Assembly: GCA_033182465.1 (NCBI GenBank)
Contig: CP137319.1
Location: 3,162,001 to 3,226,000, forward strand
Origin: Sanghuangporus weigelae
Taxonomy: Eukaryota; Basidiomycota; Agaricomycetes; Hymenochaetales; Hymenochaetaceae
DNA: 64,000 nt
Direction of reading: 5' to 3'
Part shown: in pieces, positions 45,675 through 56,375 of the stretch
Layout: the number at the start of each line of letters is the position of its first letter
How positions within the stretch are numbered: position 1 is the stretch's first letter
Made by a program: the position numbers and the translations under genes
The notes under the pieces: generated by a model
The model's input: only the letters and a program-made list of their open reading frames with translations
Databases searched by the model: none
Told to the model about the DNA's origin: nothing

Positions 45675-45807
45675 TGTAACTGAGGAACAAAATGTAAGAG
45701 TGGTATAAGAGGACTGAGTGGAGGCTACTAACAATGTTTGGAGTGATTCGATATGAAGTTTAGAGAGCTGGGTGGATTGCTGGCTCAAGTCGTTGAGCCA
45801 TGGATGT

Positions 45808-45815
45808 CTTTTATA
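45808..45815 (-). promoter_or_regulatory. TATA box of FDNGP gene C1
   Basis: Minus strand reads TATAAAAG, about 134 bp before the start codon. The same box and spacing occur in C2. Confidence 0.6.
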
Positions 45816-45859
45816 CTTTGCATAGACGCTCGACCTCGCAGGCGTTTACTTTCTACCGA

Positions 45860-47511
45860 GCCTACGAGCTGGACTATTGTTTCGTAAAACCTTGGAAATG
45901 AATTAGTGGGAAAGGTTCTGTATATGATAGACGCCCATCATTGTCCCAGCGCTTCCGAGCAAGAGAATTTGCGGATGTGTGACACCCCACAGAATGAAGA
46001 GTTTTGAGGCGCACAAAATCGGAAAAATAGTAATGCTCGCCGGAACTCGCTTTAGGAAGGAACATTAGGCCACCTGCCTCTCCTAATGAATCTCCTTCAG
46101 TTCTGGCAGGCTACTGTCCAAATTTTAATGTATATATATCTTTTAAATGTATAGATTCACTATAAATGAATGCTCCAGGATGGAAAATACTTTATAATAA
46201 TGACAATATGATCAACGAAGGGCTACGATATTCACAGGAAAGGCTCAATCAAAATGTTAGTCCATTAATCTACTCGGAGAATCATATTCTCATCAGTCCG
46301 GCTTTGTGAATTAATATCTCCATAGGAATTCCCCGATAGTGTTTTTGAAGGAAAAAATACTCTAGGCAGCACCGATCGATTCTCTGTTGGTTTATTCCCC
46401 TTCCTAAATGGACGCATGTGATCCTCCAATAACAAGCACAGACGACAAAGGCATTTACATCGACTCTTCTAGCGCCTGGCAAACTGACCAGCAGCGAAAC
46501 AGCCTCCAAAGATAGCTAGTGGTCCTTTAACCCACTCTTCACGTGGTTCGGGATGTAACTAGCTATGAAAAGCATGGTACACGAGCGGAACTGCCGTCTG
46601 CCGAGGGCATTTCTCGCAGGATGGAAGCAAGGACAAAAGACAAGCCCGCTCCTCGAAGATGTCAAACCTAGATACGTCGGAGTTAGCATAACACCTAGGT
46701 CAGCAAGCGCCCGCTGAACGTAGTTCTCTATATGCATTTGAAATAGATAAAAATGGGATTTTTTACGAGTCATTGAAACTGGGAGCTGCCAGAGGTGCAC
46801 AACTTGAAACACCTTAGTGATTCTACATGTGCGTTAACAAGACTGTGTTCAGCACAAGACTAGACGTAGTGAGGGGAATAATCTCTGTTTACAAATGTGA
46901 AGTCCTGGTCCTATGTAAAATATATCAGAAAACCGAGTCCGTTTCCCCAGTGTTTGAGTTGTGCGTCACGGTTAGGATTACAATACCACGTGACCGAGCC
47001 AGTTAGTACGGGCGCTTAGTATTCGGAAGAAGCCATGGCTTCCAAGCCAGCGGCTGCGGGAAGCATCAGAGAGATGATTGAGTTCTGTCTTCGGCTCGAT
47101 TTTGCTATTGCCCGACAGAAGCGGTGCAGTGATGGTCCCTTTCGTCCTCAACAAAGCACTGGGCGTCTAACGGAGGAGTTGCTCTAGGAATGCTCCGACC
47201 ACTGGGACGTTGCAATAAATTCAAATCGCCCAGTGGATGCTTCAAAAGCTTAGGTGATGCACACACGACAGACGTGCCGCAAAGCTTCCATGCTTACCTT
47301 TTTCGGATCGCGTCGAAGCCACGGAGTCTCTATCCTGAAACCAGTGCTTATCTCCCAAGCTCTGGAATCATTCTTCTGCCTCTTTTCTCCTCTGCATACG
47401 TTTACTTCGACCCCGACCGCGTCGGATTACAAAGAGGTGTTTCTTTTTGGTTCATGCACGTATATTTCATCGCCATAATGTCGTGCTTTCCGTTTCCTAG
47501 AGTTGCTGACG
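45860..47511. other. intergenic region between FDNGP genes
   Basis: About 1.6 kb, AT-rich near 46120-46250. Open frames at 46282-46509 and 46516-46812 (minus) have no family signal and the latter has no splice context. No gene supported. Confidence 0.45.
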
Positions 47512-47953
47512 ATGCCAAGTACTTACGGGACTTTGGACTGGGACTCAGAAAATAACATCGTTGCAACATTTGCCAAAATTAACAAAGTCTTCGTTCAAGT
47601 CGGTTCGAGGACTTCTCAGATTATTTCAAAGGATGTCCGGGATGCTCCTATGACAGGTGAATTGAACGGCGAAGAAGTCAGCTGGAGACTCACTGACGTG
47701 CACAGAACCTATGACGATCTACGGAAAGCTGACCTACAACGGCTTGGACGAACTGACGTCGACGCGATCCTACGTCGGGTCCATAGGTGACCTAACATAC
47801 ACAGTTGTTTTTGACAATGGGCCGGTGATAGAAGGAATGGCTAACCAGCCAGGACTCATGCCACTCATTGGCATTTCAGGTTCCGGATTCTGGAAGGATA
47901 TCAAAGTATGTTTGGTCTATGTATTAAACAATCCGGGACTGAGTCCAGAATAG
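47512..47953 (+). CDS. diverged FDNGP-family member D (intron or frameshift inside)
   Basis: ATG at 47512 reads MPSTYGTLDWDSENNIVATF, matching the GTLVRNxxxEIVATF start of the family core. The core continues in a different frame from about 47729: KLTYNGLDELTSTRSYVGSI, then VVFDNGPVIEGMANQPG and GISGSGFWKDI, with a GTATGT donor-like site directly after. A small intron between about 47620 and 47720, or a frameshift, must connect them; I could not fix which. So this is either a spliced gene or a decaying copy. Confidence 0.45.
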
Positions 47954-48118
47954 GCTCGCGATACGGTCGAGATGACTGAAGTAACCAAGTGAAACACAAT
48001 AGCCCTTGTAGTATCTTTGTCGTGACCAAAGGAATAACTTTTTACAGGATTGGATTGGAATAAGTGAATTTTACCAACGTCTGATGCTCAAGCACTATTC
48101 CGATCCTAGAATTTCATA

Positions 48119-48190
48119 CTGAACGACTATGCTCAGCAGGATACTGGGCACAAGCTGAACGACTATGCTCAGCAGGATACTGGGCACAAG
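48119..48190 (+). repeat. exact 36-bp tandem duplication
   Basis: The 36 bases at 48119-48154 (from CTGAACGACTATG to GGGCACAAG) recur without change at 48155-48190. It lies in non-coding DNA between FDNGP genes D and C2. Confidence 0.9.
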
Positions 48191-48678
48191 AGGATTAGGT
48201 TCCTACTTTCAGTATCAGGCAATGGGTACAAGTTTACAGAACCTTATCTCAACAACGCCTCTAACGTCGATTGGAGAAAGGTTCAAGGATAAGACGCAGT
48301 CCTGGTACTATGATCCTTGCCTCCAAGGTCTGATGGTAGAACTGCGAACGTAATTACATATACAAACGTAAATTGCCATTCTACTTCCTCCATTTCGTAA
48401 TCTGAAAGAAAAGCTGCCGCTGGTTGGCCACCCCCCGAGTGGCTTTGGACGTAATTGGCAAAAGAAATTTTCTATTTCTAGTACTATTGGTTTGTTCTCG
48501 CTGGGCGCCTTCTCGCCTGTAGGCTTATTCGGGTGCGCTGGAAGCAGCATGGCGGGCGTCTATTTACCATTGTATATGAGAGGGTTCCATTATTAATTAT
48601 GAGCTTTTACAGTACCAACAATATACTATCTGGATTCGGTGGAAAGGAAACGCCTGAGATAACGGCGTCTATGAAAGG

Positions 48679-48686
48679 TATAAAAG
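48679..48686 (+). promoter_or_regulatory. TATA box of FDNGP gene C2
   Basis: TATAAAAG about 134 bp upstream of the ATG at 48820, identical in sequence and spacing to the C1 gene. Confidence 0.6.
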
Positions 48687-48819
48687 ACATCCATGGCTCA
48701 ACGACTTGAGCCAGCAATCCACCCAGCTCTCTAAACTTCATATCGAATCACTCCAAACATTGTTAGTAGCCTCCACTCAGTCCTCTTATACCACTCTTAC
48801 ATTTTGTTCCTCAGTTACA

Positions 48820-49137
48820 ATGTCGAAATCAGTCCCAGGTTGTGTCGTCAGAGGCTCGACTGGCCAAGTCATAATGTACTTCGTCGTTGAGGGAACCCAG
48901 CTGTCCTTCACCAGCACGATCTCGCCGAGTGTCCAGCCATTCACTTCGCAGGACGCTACCCTCAAGTATGACAATAAGTCCGACTTGTCGAGTGCGCACA
49001 ATATCAGCGGCAGCATCGGTACAGCGACATTCTCGTTCAACTTCGACAACGGTCCGTCTATCACAGGTGACCTCAACCAGCCTGCGTTGTCGAGCAAGAC
49101 GCCCGTCACAGGCAATGGTACTTGGGCTGCGCTCTAA
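48820..49137 (+). CDS. FDNGP-family protein C2, 105 residues
   Basis: Plus-strand twin of C1: ATG at 48820, 105 codons, ending GNGTWAAL. Two base differences near the end of the coding region were seen (ACA/ACG and AAT/AGT codons), one of them silent. The leader holds the same presumed intron (GTTAGT...CTCAG, about 48760-48814). The small size, absence of any leader peptide and duplicate TATA promoters suggest a cytosolic or non-classically exported abundant protein, but this is inference. Confidence 0.7.
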   Translation: MSKSVPGCVVRGSTGQVIMYFVVEGTQLSFTSTISPSVQPFTSQDATLKYDNKSDLSSAHNISGSIGTATFSFNFDNGPSITGDLNQPALSSKTPVTGNGTWAAL

Positions 49138-49570
49138 GTGTACGTCTTCGTTTCTATCAACACGCCTGGCAAGTAGAACTGACAGTAGCTTAGGAAGAAG
49201 TGATAAATGAATAAGGTCAAATGAGTTCGAGAATTGGATATTGAGACAATGTCGTTTGTTGCGAATGTAAAGTCGATACGGTGGTTTCACCGCATCGGTC
49301 GAGATATTGCTTGAAATATGCTTGATTGAATATTCCTCTATGCGGATGACCATCATCTGCGTTCTGTCGAGAATGGTGCGAATGACGTTCCGCCTCGCGT
49401 GATAGACAAGACCAGACGCCAGTATGCATATCCAAAAAGAGGAGTGCATTGCAGGATAAGACACGGTTACTGATAGCCAAACATTCATCAGTCAGTCGCG
49501 TTTGCGTCCAGCCTGAGAATGCGCCGCGATTAATTCATAATATCAAAGCAGTTGTAAGAAAATCAATATC

Positions 49571-50036
49571 AATGTCCAGAAGCTGGTTCAGAACAAGGGG
49601 ACTGCATCGCGCTTGCACGTTCAGGTTGACTATCGACGACTCCATCTTGGCCACGACTGTCCTTTTCAGGTCGTGATTGAGCTTCTCTCTTCGTGAGTCT
49701 TTCACGCTCCTTGCGTTCTGCGCGTTCGAAGCTGTCTTCTTCTGGCTCTTTGTCCAGACAAGAACCACAACATCCTCGCGGCCCGCCACATGGCGCGGAG
49801 GTGGAGGATCCTGCACCATAGCGTTCTGAAAAAGACGGCTCATCTGTTTGATCAAGCATGAGACAGAGGATGAATTGAACAAACTCAGGAAACAAAATGA
49901 TGATATAGCCTGAACGCAGAAAATGCCTGAAATCGCATGAAACCAATATGCTTAGATGGTTGATCGGGACTAAGCTAAGATAGTGGAGAAACGTACAGCA
50001 ACCCGCGTCTACGACTGCAGCAGTAGAATCTGCCAT
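49571..50036 (-). CDS. small Cys-rich hypothetical protein (splicing uncertain)
   Basis: ATG at 50036 reads MADSTAAVVDAGC and is followed closely by a GTACGT donor-like site. The 3' part (about 49830-49571) reads CGGPRGCCGSCLDKEPEEDS then a charged Glu/Lys/Arg tail ending EPASGH. Small proteins with a hydrophobic N-terminus, a CCG.C knot and a charged tail are common and uncharacterised in basidiomycetes. The frame 50036-49571 is open throughout, but an intron at about 49998-49944 would change it. Function unknown. Confidence 0.4.
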
Positions 50037-50395
50037 ACTTCAGTCAAGACGAGATCGTGACTTTAGCGGCAAGTATGGTGGTTGCAGGAAAGAGAACGGC
50101 AGAGGCTGCGGCTGGATGCGGCATTGGGACGTCATGATATTGACAAGGCTCCAAAAGATCGCCACTTTCACTGTTCACTTGAAGCTGATTGGCACAACAT
50201 TTTAAACTCAGCATCGGTGTCTTACTTGTTTCGGTACAGGATACGCGTTACGTAATACATTTTGCCGCAGAGGTTCTTCTCTTCGCTCGGCCGTCACTAA
50301 TATACAGTACATGCAAGAAAATCAGACCAGCTGGATGCTATATGTATCACCCAATAGCATTCAAAGTTGGATATATCGAACGTGCTCTATCCTCC

Positions 50396-52169
50396 TCAAA
50401 TTTCGATCCACGATGATGCCGTCAGGTGGGTAGATTTGCAGGAGTAACTGGATGCACAGTCCGAACCGTCCATTGATGCAACTCCGAGTGACGATTTCGA
50501 CCGCGAAGGAACAGACAGAGCTCTCCATGAGGATTCATCATCAGTAGACGAGCCTTGACATTTGATGGAGCGTGAGCATAAGGTCGCGGACTGGGCGGCT
50601 GATGCTCCAACAGGAAATTTCTGGATTCGAACACGCAATTCAAGGAGCAACTCATCCGCATTCAAAAGGCGAGGATCGTCGAACGTAAATATAAGCGGTT
50701 TTTGATCACTTTGTGGTATCCCCACGGATTGATCGATGGAAAAGCATGGAAAGATGCGGGCAGTCTGCACATATCCATGGTGGGCATCTTTGTCCGGATC
50801 CGTGCCGGATGGAATATGCATATCTGAAAATGTAAAGACATGTTCGTCAAAGGCCGTACCGTTGCTGCAAGATCGGTCAGGATGCGGTGGAACGAGGCGC
50901 ACTTCCGCATGTACGGTCGACATCGAACCGGACCTGGAGTCAACAGAACCTAGCTGAGGATCAGGCTCGGACTGTAGCTTGTCAGACAATTCTCTTCCAT
51001 GGACGGATAGTTGAAACTCATTACGTCCAATTCTAAGTGTCCAGCCGCGACGAGCAGAGATGAAATCGATAAGAAGTAATGGGGACGGGGTAAACATGAC
51101 TGGATCCGGACTTAGAAAAAGATTCGATGAACGCTGGCGCTGATGGTCCGTCCTGCTGAGAATTATGCGCTGCGATAGGGCGTGCATAGGGATTATGGCG
51201 CAGTACGGGAAGCTGGTGGTTTCGGATAACTGCAATACGTTCACGTATGCTAGACCGCACCAAACCCGCAGGATCATCTCTAGGAGTCATAGGCGACGTG
51301 TTTTCCGCCATGCGCTTGTTAAGCTGATTTGGAAAGTTTATGATGAAGATGAGGGCGTTAAACTTGATATCTCTGTCTTCTTGTACACCGGATAATGCAG
51401 AGGGATAATCCTTTATGAAAGCTTCCGTGCGAGTCGGTTTATATGCCACGGACACCTTAAAATCACTGGCGCCTATTTGGCCACGTCCCTGATCCATACC
51501 TGACACATAATCGTTCTCTACTCCCGCATTGCGAGACCAAATGATTCCGACAAGAACGGCTCGTGGTTCCACTATTTCACTGTTTGTACTCCCAGCGAGA
51601 CCTCCAGATTCATTGGCAGTATCAGAATATTTCCAGTGCTCTACTAGGAACCGAATCACTGCCATACTAGCGCCGTGCAAATCTTCATCACCACAACTCT
51701 GCCAGATCGGACTCCACTGCAATATTTCGAACTCCAGCGGTGTCAACCCATCTAGAGATTAAAATGGTCCGCTTAGGATCTGGTCAAAGACTCTTGCTGG
51801 AAGATGGTACACTCGGGAGAGAGTTGCGCGAGTATCGCGTAGAATATTCGCACGTTCTACTGGAGAGAAAGATGGAGAACGAAGAGTGGAGGATAATACG
51901 ATCTTCAGTTCCAAAATTGCCTCTGTCCACGAAGCAGAGTCACGGTCATGAGCCTCTTCGGAAAGGCTCTCGACGTCTATGGAACTCAGTAAGGATGCAA
52001 CGTGGTTCACGAAAACGGGTTCTCGAGGGTCAGCCTGGAGCTCGGGAAGCTCGCTATCTCCACGTCCGTCGTTCACCTGGAAACCATACAGTCTGCAGAT
52101 AGAGCATTCAGAAAGACTTGATGAAGATGAAGAACCTCCAGAACAGTGGAGGTGATGGGTAGGGGTCAT
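50396..52169 (-). CDS. hypothetical protein(s), unresolved exon structure
   Basis: Three long minus-strand frames follow each other: 52169-51759 (ATG MTPTHHLHCSGG..., Ser-rich, then a helical segment), 51746-51033 (LEFEILQWSPIWQSCGDEDL... with FKVSVAYKPTRTEAFIKDYP) and 51277-50396 (MFTPSPLLLIDFISARRGWT... SSYSCKSTHLTASSWIEI). Their order and mild overlap fit one spliced gene of about 500 residues. I found no donor that joins the first two in phase, and no family that I recognise. It could also be two genes or a decayed one. Confidence 0.4.
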
Positions 52170-52363
52170 AGTGGAGTTCAAACAGAGAGACACCTCCGTC
52201 GTCGTCTCGTATCAAGAAATGATGTGAGTTCGAGTCACGTTCGCCATGAAATAGATTCTGAAATAGCCGTTCAAAAAACTATCGTGTTTTAATAATGGCA
52301 ATGTAATAGAGTTCGTGATTTGACTACGGGGACAATGAGTGTGAGAACAATATTACCTAATCG

Positions 52364-54014
52364 TCAAGTAAATTCCATTTCATCCAATGTTTTTTCCACT
52401 CTATAGCTCGTTCCTTCGTTGACTCCCTTCTCACCAGCTTCCTTTAGGTGAACTAATAGGCGTGCTCCAAGTACGACGAGTAGACTCGGACTCCCGAGTA
52501 TTCCGAGGATCACCTTTGACACGATATGTGGGTCTGTTGTTGTGTCGGATATAATCATTGCTACGTTGCAGAATATTGCTCTAGGTGAACCGTCAGTCCT
52601 CTGGTCCTTGGGGGGAAAGAGAGAGAGAATACCTACATCATGAAATAAATTGCCTGGTCTACTACAATAACCTTCACGAGGTTGAAACCACTGAACCCCT
52701 GTGACATGCTCCAGAAACTGGCACTCTTGTACAGCGCAAGAATCATGAGAAAGCACTCGAAAAATAAAGGTATTCCCCTGGTTGCGCATTTTTAAACTTC
52801 TTTTCTCATCTGTTGGAGAAAAGCTCACCATGCAAAGATGAAGAATATCGGCTGAACCGATCTAACTGACTGGCAAACTGTGAAATTTGTACCGTATGCT
52901 CCTAGTGCGGCTTTCGAGATGAAATGTTCAGTACCGTCTAAGGTACGAAATTTGTCAATATACTGACTTCCGTTGAAAATTTGGACGTAAGCGAGAATAG
53001 CAAACATCGCTGCTGCCTCAATGGTAAAGAGGCTCCGAAGGAGGATGGTGAGCAGTTTATCTGAAGGTTTGGTCAGTTCTTCATAGTCAAATCATTGCGC
53101 GAGGAAACGGAAGCCAGCTTGCCTTTAGAATATAATGCCAAAACCCTCATGACAAATATGTCTGTAAGAAAAATCTAAGCGTCGACACATAACGGAATGC
53201 TGCCGTCTCACAATCGATCAGATTGATGGTTATCCAGTCTTTTAGCCAGTTAGTGACTGCAGCAGCTCGATGAAATCAGGGATACGCACTAGTCGCTACG
53301 GCCAACAAAAGCGTGAAGGAGCCTGAATTCATATGAGAATTCTGAGTCAGAAAATTTGCACCTGGAGATGCATTGAGGACTGACAACTAAACAACGCTTG
53401 ATGAGTGGCTCTTCATTCATAACACGCACTTCTTTGTAGAGAACTCACAGTCTACTATATACATGGAATGTGTTGTCTTGAAGGAGAGGTTAAGGCTTTA
53501 GAGTCAGGGTACAAGAGAGGCCAGAGTTCGCATTCTTACACCACACATATGCAATCGCAGAGAACAATCCGATATAGCGATTCTTTGAAGACACAGCTAA
53601 TTAGCTCAAGGGATCAAGAACAGAATACTAGCACTCACCACAAAGTAAATAATGCTGACTAGACAACGCGGATGTTTCTAAGAGTGCCTTTAGTGAATTG
53701 TCTGATCCTCGATGGATGGGGAAGGTTAGTACCCAGAAATGTTTAATCTAGGAAGCCGCGTGTTGAACATCAAAGGATTGTTAAAAAGATGGTGTATATT
53801 ATATACCTCCTTGTCCAAACATGTTACTTGAGACGAAACAACATGAGCCTAAGACCGTGCATGAAGATGCCTGGCACAGTTACTTACTGGTGTCGTAGAC
53901 GAGGACAGTTACGATGGCGAATTGGAAGTACTCGGCGAACCGCAATTCCGAGAATATGACCGGAACCACGGTGGAGTCCAAAGGTCTGGTCTCGACGGAA
54001 CGTACTGAGAGCAT
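52364..54014 (-). CDS. DUF6533-type multi-pass membrane protein (partly resolved)
   Basis: ATG at 54014 starts an exon to 53888: MLSVRSVETRPLDSTVVPVI then LRFAEYFQFAIVTVLVYDT, the signature start of DUF6533 basidiomycete membrane proteins; GTAAGT follows at 53887. A middle exon near 53007-52830 holds FAILAYVQIFNGSQYIDKFR. The 3' end reads LLVVLGARLLVHLKEAGEKG and a stop at 52364-52366, also typical of the family C-terminus. Middle exons could not all be joined in phase, so the gene may be degraded. Family function is not known. Confidence 0.45.
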
Positions 54015-55143
54015 TCTTGTGAAGAGCAAGAGGGCAGGGGGTCATCCAACGCTCGAACAGCGGGCTTCAAATACCGCTGCCGGACGTAGTTCAAGGTACA
54101 AAAGGCACTGCAATACCGTGCGGCGTTTAATATAGAAGTCCGGGATCATCACACAGGGTACTTTGAATGGCGTTCAATCATGATGTGGAACAATAGGTGC
54201 ATCGCACCGTGCTTCCTTGATCGATCAAATCTGCGATTCCGCATCCGCAATGCATTCGGTACTGCACTCTCAGTGAGTTTATCAAAGCCATGCCAATTGG
54301 GATACATTTCTCTCAAGTCTTTCGTAGACACAAGTCAGGTCATGGCTAAGATCGCGTAGGATATATTCCAATGCCCCTTCTGTCAGTGGAAGAAAAGCAC
54401 GTAAGTGGGCTGAGGAAGATTCACTTATAAATGTGCGATTGGAGATCGGTAAAAGATGAGACCGGTAAAAGATGCCATTGGTTGATGGTACCTACACTTG
54501 AGCATCTATTGGAAATGCACAGCTGATGAAACTGGGACTCGGCTCCGAACATTGACAGATGCGGAAGCGAGGCAGTAAAGCAGACACAAATACGTCAGCT
54601 ATTGTATCCGTTCTCGTCCATACCGGCCCAGGCATTCAAGAGCAAAGTTTCAGGCGAGTCACCGCTAAGCGACCATTCTGGTAGAGATGACTTCCTGAGA
54701 AACTTGAAGCCAAATGATTGAACTCGAGATTTCGTGGTATGGCTCTAGTGCTGAATAACAATTCGCATTGTGCGCCACATACAGTAGCTGCATTTCAACC
54801 AAGGAAGTTGCTGAGTGAATCCAATGGAATTCAAATTCAGCAAGTGAACTTGTCTAATAGTAATAGTGCAGACAGACTTCTATTTATAACGGATACTATT
54901 TGCTCACGGAATTGCTCTGGGAGAAAAATGTAACCCGTTAAATCTGAGAAAGTTTCTTTCATAAGAATACTATACAAGTGAATTGAGAATAGTTAGGAAG
55001 GAGCAAGTATCTCCCAGACCAGATGTTGTCAGATGACTCTTGCGTGGAAACATTGGCATGATATATTCAGGCGTTCTTGAAGTTGGACTACCCGAGCATC
55101 TTTTCGATGGTCAAGGACTCCCCACCTAAACTCTCACATCGCT
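54015..55143. other. intergenic region, no gene recognised
   Basis: About 1.1 kb between the membrane-protein start and the hydrolase start, which diverge. It must hold both promoters. The frame at 54718-54933 has no family signal. A near-direct repeat GGTAAAAGATG occurs twice at about 54449-54472. Confidence 0.4.
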
Positions 55144-56276
55144 ATGGCCCCCGCTCAGATTGACAAGTTCGAGCAATTTATCACAACAACACATGAGTAC
55201 AAGACTGTCGACGATCACCCTATATTCCTCGATATCTTCGTTCCAAAGAGGCTTACCGAAGCTGGACCAAATTTGGAAGAACGTCCAGTGATGCTCTACT
55301 TCCATGCAGGATGGTTGGTACGGAACCTTACTGTTCCGCCCAGATTGATGCTTATCTTTCACCCTGAAAGGTTGGTGGGCAGAGAGATTTCCAACCATGG
55401 TGGTCACGTTGGATTCTCGATCTCATGGTGAAACATGGCGCGATAGTCGTCACGGCGGACCACAGATTGATACCGGAAGCAACATGTGAAGACGTTTTGG
55501 ATGATATCCATGACGTTTGGGACTGGGTGCGCAATAATCTCAGTCAAGTCGTGCAGAAGGAGCATGCTGGTCTTCAGCCCGACCTTAGCCGAATACTACT
55601 AGCCGGCTCTAGTGCAGGCGGATACTGCGCTTTCCAACTGGCCCTTTCTCATTATGAAGCGGGAGCACAGAACGAGCCGAAGCCTCGAGCAGTCCTTGCC
55701 TTGTATCCGTATGTCTCAGTCCGGACGCCGTATTGGACGGAGGCATTTACGAAGCACATCTTCGGAACTCGCCAGCTCCCTTCCTCGATCCTCGACAACC
55801 ATCTTGCTTCTATAGCTAGTGTTCGAGCTAAGACTGGGAAGCCACCGATCATGACGAGCGTCCCGATGTTGGATTCCGAAGGCAAGTTCACTGATCGCGC
55901 CCTCCTTGCGGTTTGTGCTCAACAGCATGGTCGAATCCTCGAGTTGTTTGGACCAGAACGAGATACTACACCAGGCAAGCGCAGGATGTTTCCAGAGGAT
56001 AGGATCATCGATGATCGTAAACTTCCACCGACAGTGATCATTCACGGTGTTCAAGATACAATTTCCCCAGTAGAAGGATCTGACCTGTTTGTTGAACATT
56101 TGCGAAAGCACAACGCCGTAGACAGCCTGGATCATGGAGAGGGGGAAGAAGAGGCCTTGAGATATTTCAGATTGCCGGGTGAGCATTTGTTCGAAACCGA
56201 GCTTCGACTGGAAGAGGAGTCGGCCGACTGGGTCAAAGATGCAGCAGAATTCATAGAGAAAAACTGGCTTAGCTGA
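55144..56276 (+). CDS. alpha/beta hydrolase (fold-3 esterase type), about 355 residues
   Basis: Exon 1 55144-55317 (ATG MAPAQIDKFEQFITTTHEYK) and exon 2 55383-56276; the proposed intron is 65 nt with donor GTACGG and acceptor CAG. The join reads MLYFHAGWL-RDFQPWWSRW, where HAGW replaces the usual HGGG/HGGW oxyanion-hole motif. Nucleophile elbow: LLAGSSAGGYCAF. Acid: VIIHGVQDTISPVEG. His: LPGEHLFETEL. So the Ser-Asp-His triad is intact. DYRLLPEA-like segment: TADHRLIPEATCEDVLDDIHD. Such enzymes hydrolyse esters of many small substrates; the substrate here is unknown. Its 3' end is 99 bp from the end of the GLTP gene, which runs the other way. Confidence 0.75.
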
Positions 56277-56375
56277 AGCATGCGAGGCAGAGTCGGTGTA
56301 TCTACTGTATGAGCGTGTGCATATGAAGCAGACAATCGAGACAAAAGAGCGGTGTTATCACGCGTGGAATGAAGA

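Larger units (their letters stand above)
48645..49340 (+). repeat. inverted duplication arm (partner 45160-45855)
   Basis: This segment, read on the plus strand, matches 45855-45160 read on the minus strand. It covers TATA box, leader intron, coding region and 3' flank. Identity is nearly complete over the gene and falls off at both ends (from about 49270 outward, and upstream of the TATA box). Confidence 0.85.

Noticed and set aside
44991-45708. Long plus-strand frames over FDNGP gene C1 (and their mirror over C2)
   Set aside because: Antisense shadows of the real 105-residue genes; Arg/Asp-rich composition is that of a reversed reading frame.
46516-46812. 98-codon minus-strand frame
   Set aside because: No recognisable motif, no supporting splice context, biased composition; treated as chance.
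48706-48819. N-terminal extension of FDNGP protein C2 (and the same in C1) to 143 residues
   Set aside because: Begins at TTG, not ATG, lies right after the TATA box, and contains a GTTAGT...CTCAG intron; the ATG at 48820 (45674 in C1) fits the conserved core.
55716-56186. 156-codon antisense frame over the hydrolase
   Set aside because: Sense strand carries the full Ser-Asp-His triad in one frame.
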